6,166 nt of DNA, taken from the NCBI GenBank assembly GCA_002315455.1, contig DCGG01000123.1, forward strand, positions 3,488-9,653, written 5' to 3'. Made by a program: the position numbers and the translations under genes. Each line of letters begins with the position of its first letter. Positions within the stretch are counted from its first letter, which is position 1. Shown here in pieces: positions 6,075-6,166 of this stretch. Source of the DNA: Lentisphaeria bacterium UBA1784 (GTDB lineage: Bacteria; Verrucomicrobiota; Lentisphaeria; Victivallales; Victivallaceae). The notes under the pieces were generated by a model. That model did no database searches. It was not told the DNA's origin and was given only the letters and a program-made list of their open reading frames with translations.

Positions 6075-6166
6075 AGATACCTCCCGGGATCACTCCCGTT
6101 CTCAATGCGAAACAACAAAAGAGCCGGTCCAGCTCCTCTGCCGCCGCCTCCAGTTCGTCGTTGATC
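6067..6166 (-). CDS. gmk: C-terminal end of probable guanylate kinase (partial)
   Basis: An open frame enters at the right edge and gives 32 residues before a TGA (6067-6069) that overlaps the start of coaC by 8 bp. The segment INDELEAAAEELDRLF resembles the final helix of guanylate kinase (pattern NDDLxxAxxELxxI), which makes GDP from GMP. A gmk gene next to coaBC is a common bacterial arrangement, which supports the call. After the helix there is a short tail (CCFALRTGVIPGGIYD) with no recognisable motif. With only 32 residues the identity is tentative; the reading frame itself is better supported by codon use, the helix pattern and the tight overlap with coaC. Confidence 0.58.
   Translation of the reverse strand, partial: INDELEAAAEELDRLFCCFALRTGVIPGGIYD

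Noticed and set aside
4998..6164. Plus-strand open frame of 388 codons crossing the phosphatase, the promoter gap and coaC.
   Set aside because: It spans the opposite strand of two well-supported genes and a clear minus-strand promoter, and its translation has no recognisable domain.

Overview
The window is GC-rich and densely packed, and every gene I can support is on the minus strand, so transcription runs from high to low coordinates. No RNA gene, insertion sequence or CRISPR array was seen. The families present and the style of the ABC genes suggest a bacterium of the Planctomycetes-Verrucomicrobia-Chlamydiae group, possibly Lentisphaerota/Victivallales. That is an impression from protein style, not a measured placement.

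In transcription order: (1) the last 32 codons of a gene that looks like guanylate kinase (gmk), overlapping (2) coaC, a stand-alone phosphopantothenoylcysteine decarboxylase. A 148-bp gap follows; it holds a near-consensus housekeeping promoter (TTGACT, 17 bp, TATACT) and a leader of about 80 nt. This promoter appears to start a tight five-gene run: (3) a PP2C-type protein Ser/Thr phosphatase, (4) an OppF/DppF-type peptide ABC ATPase, (5) a sigma-70 family factor, (6) an FbpC/PotA-type ABC ATPase and (7) an extracellular solute-binding protein that runs off the left edge. Gaps are 2 bp, a 4-bp overlap, 27 bp and 6 bp, so cotranscription and some translational coupling are likely.

The gmk/coaC pair is a common housekeeping neighbourhood. 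The second cluster mixes signalling (phosphatase), transcription (sigma factor) and transport (two unrelated ATPases and one binding protein). Genes 6 and 7 fit together as parts of one importer whose permease would lie beyond the left edge. Gene 4 has no visible partner OppD, permease or binding protein.

The two points most worth a second look are these. The sigma factor has His and Ile at the positions equivalent to Gln437 and Thr440 of E. coli sigma-70, which read promoter position -12. Bases 1-61 form a perfect 25-bp inverted repeat that interrupts the binding-protein gene and looks like a fold-back artefact at a contig end. I found no convincing wholly new system; the sigma factor and its operon are the best lead.
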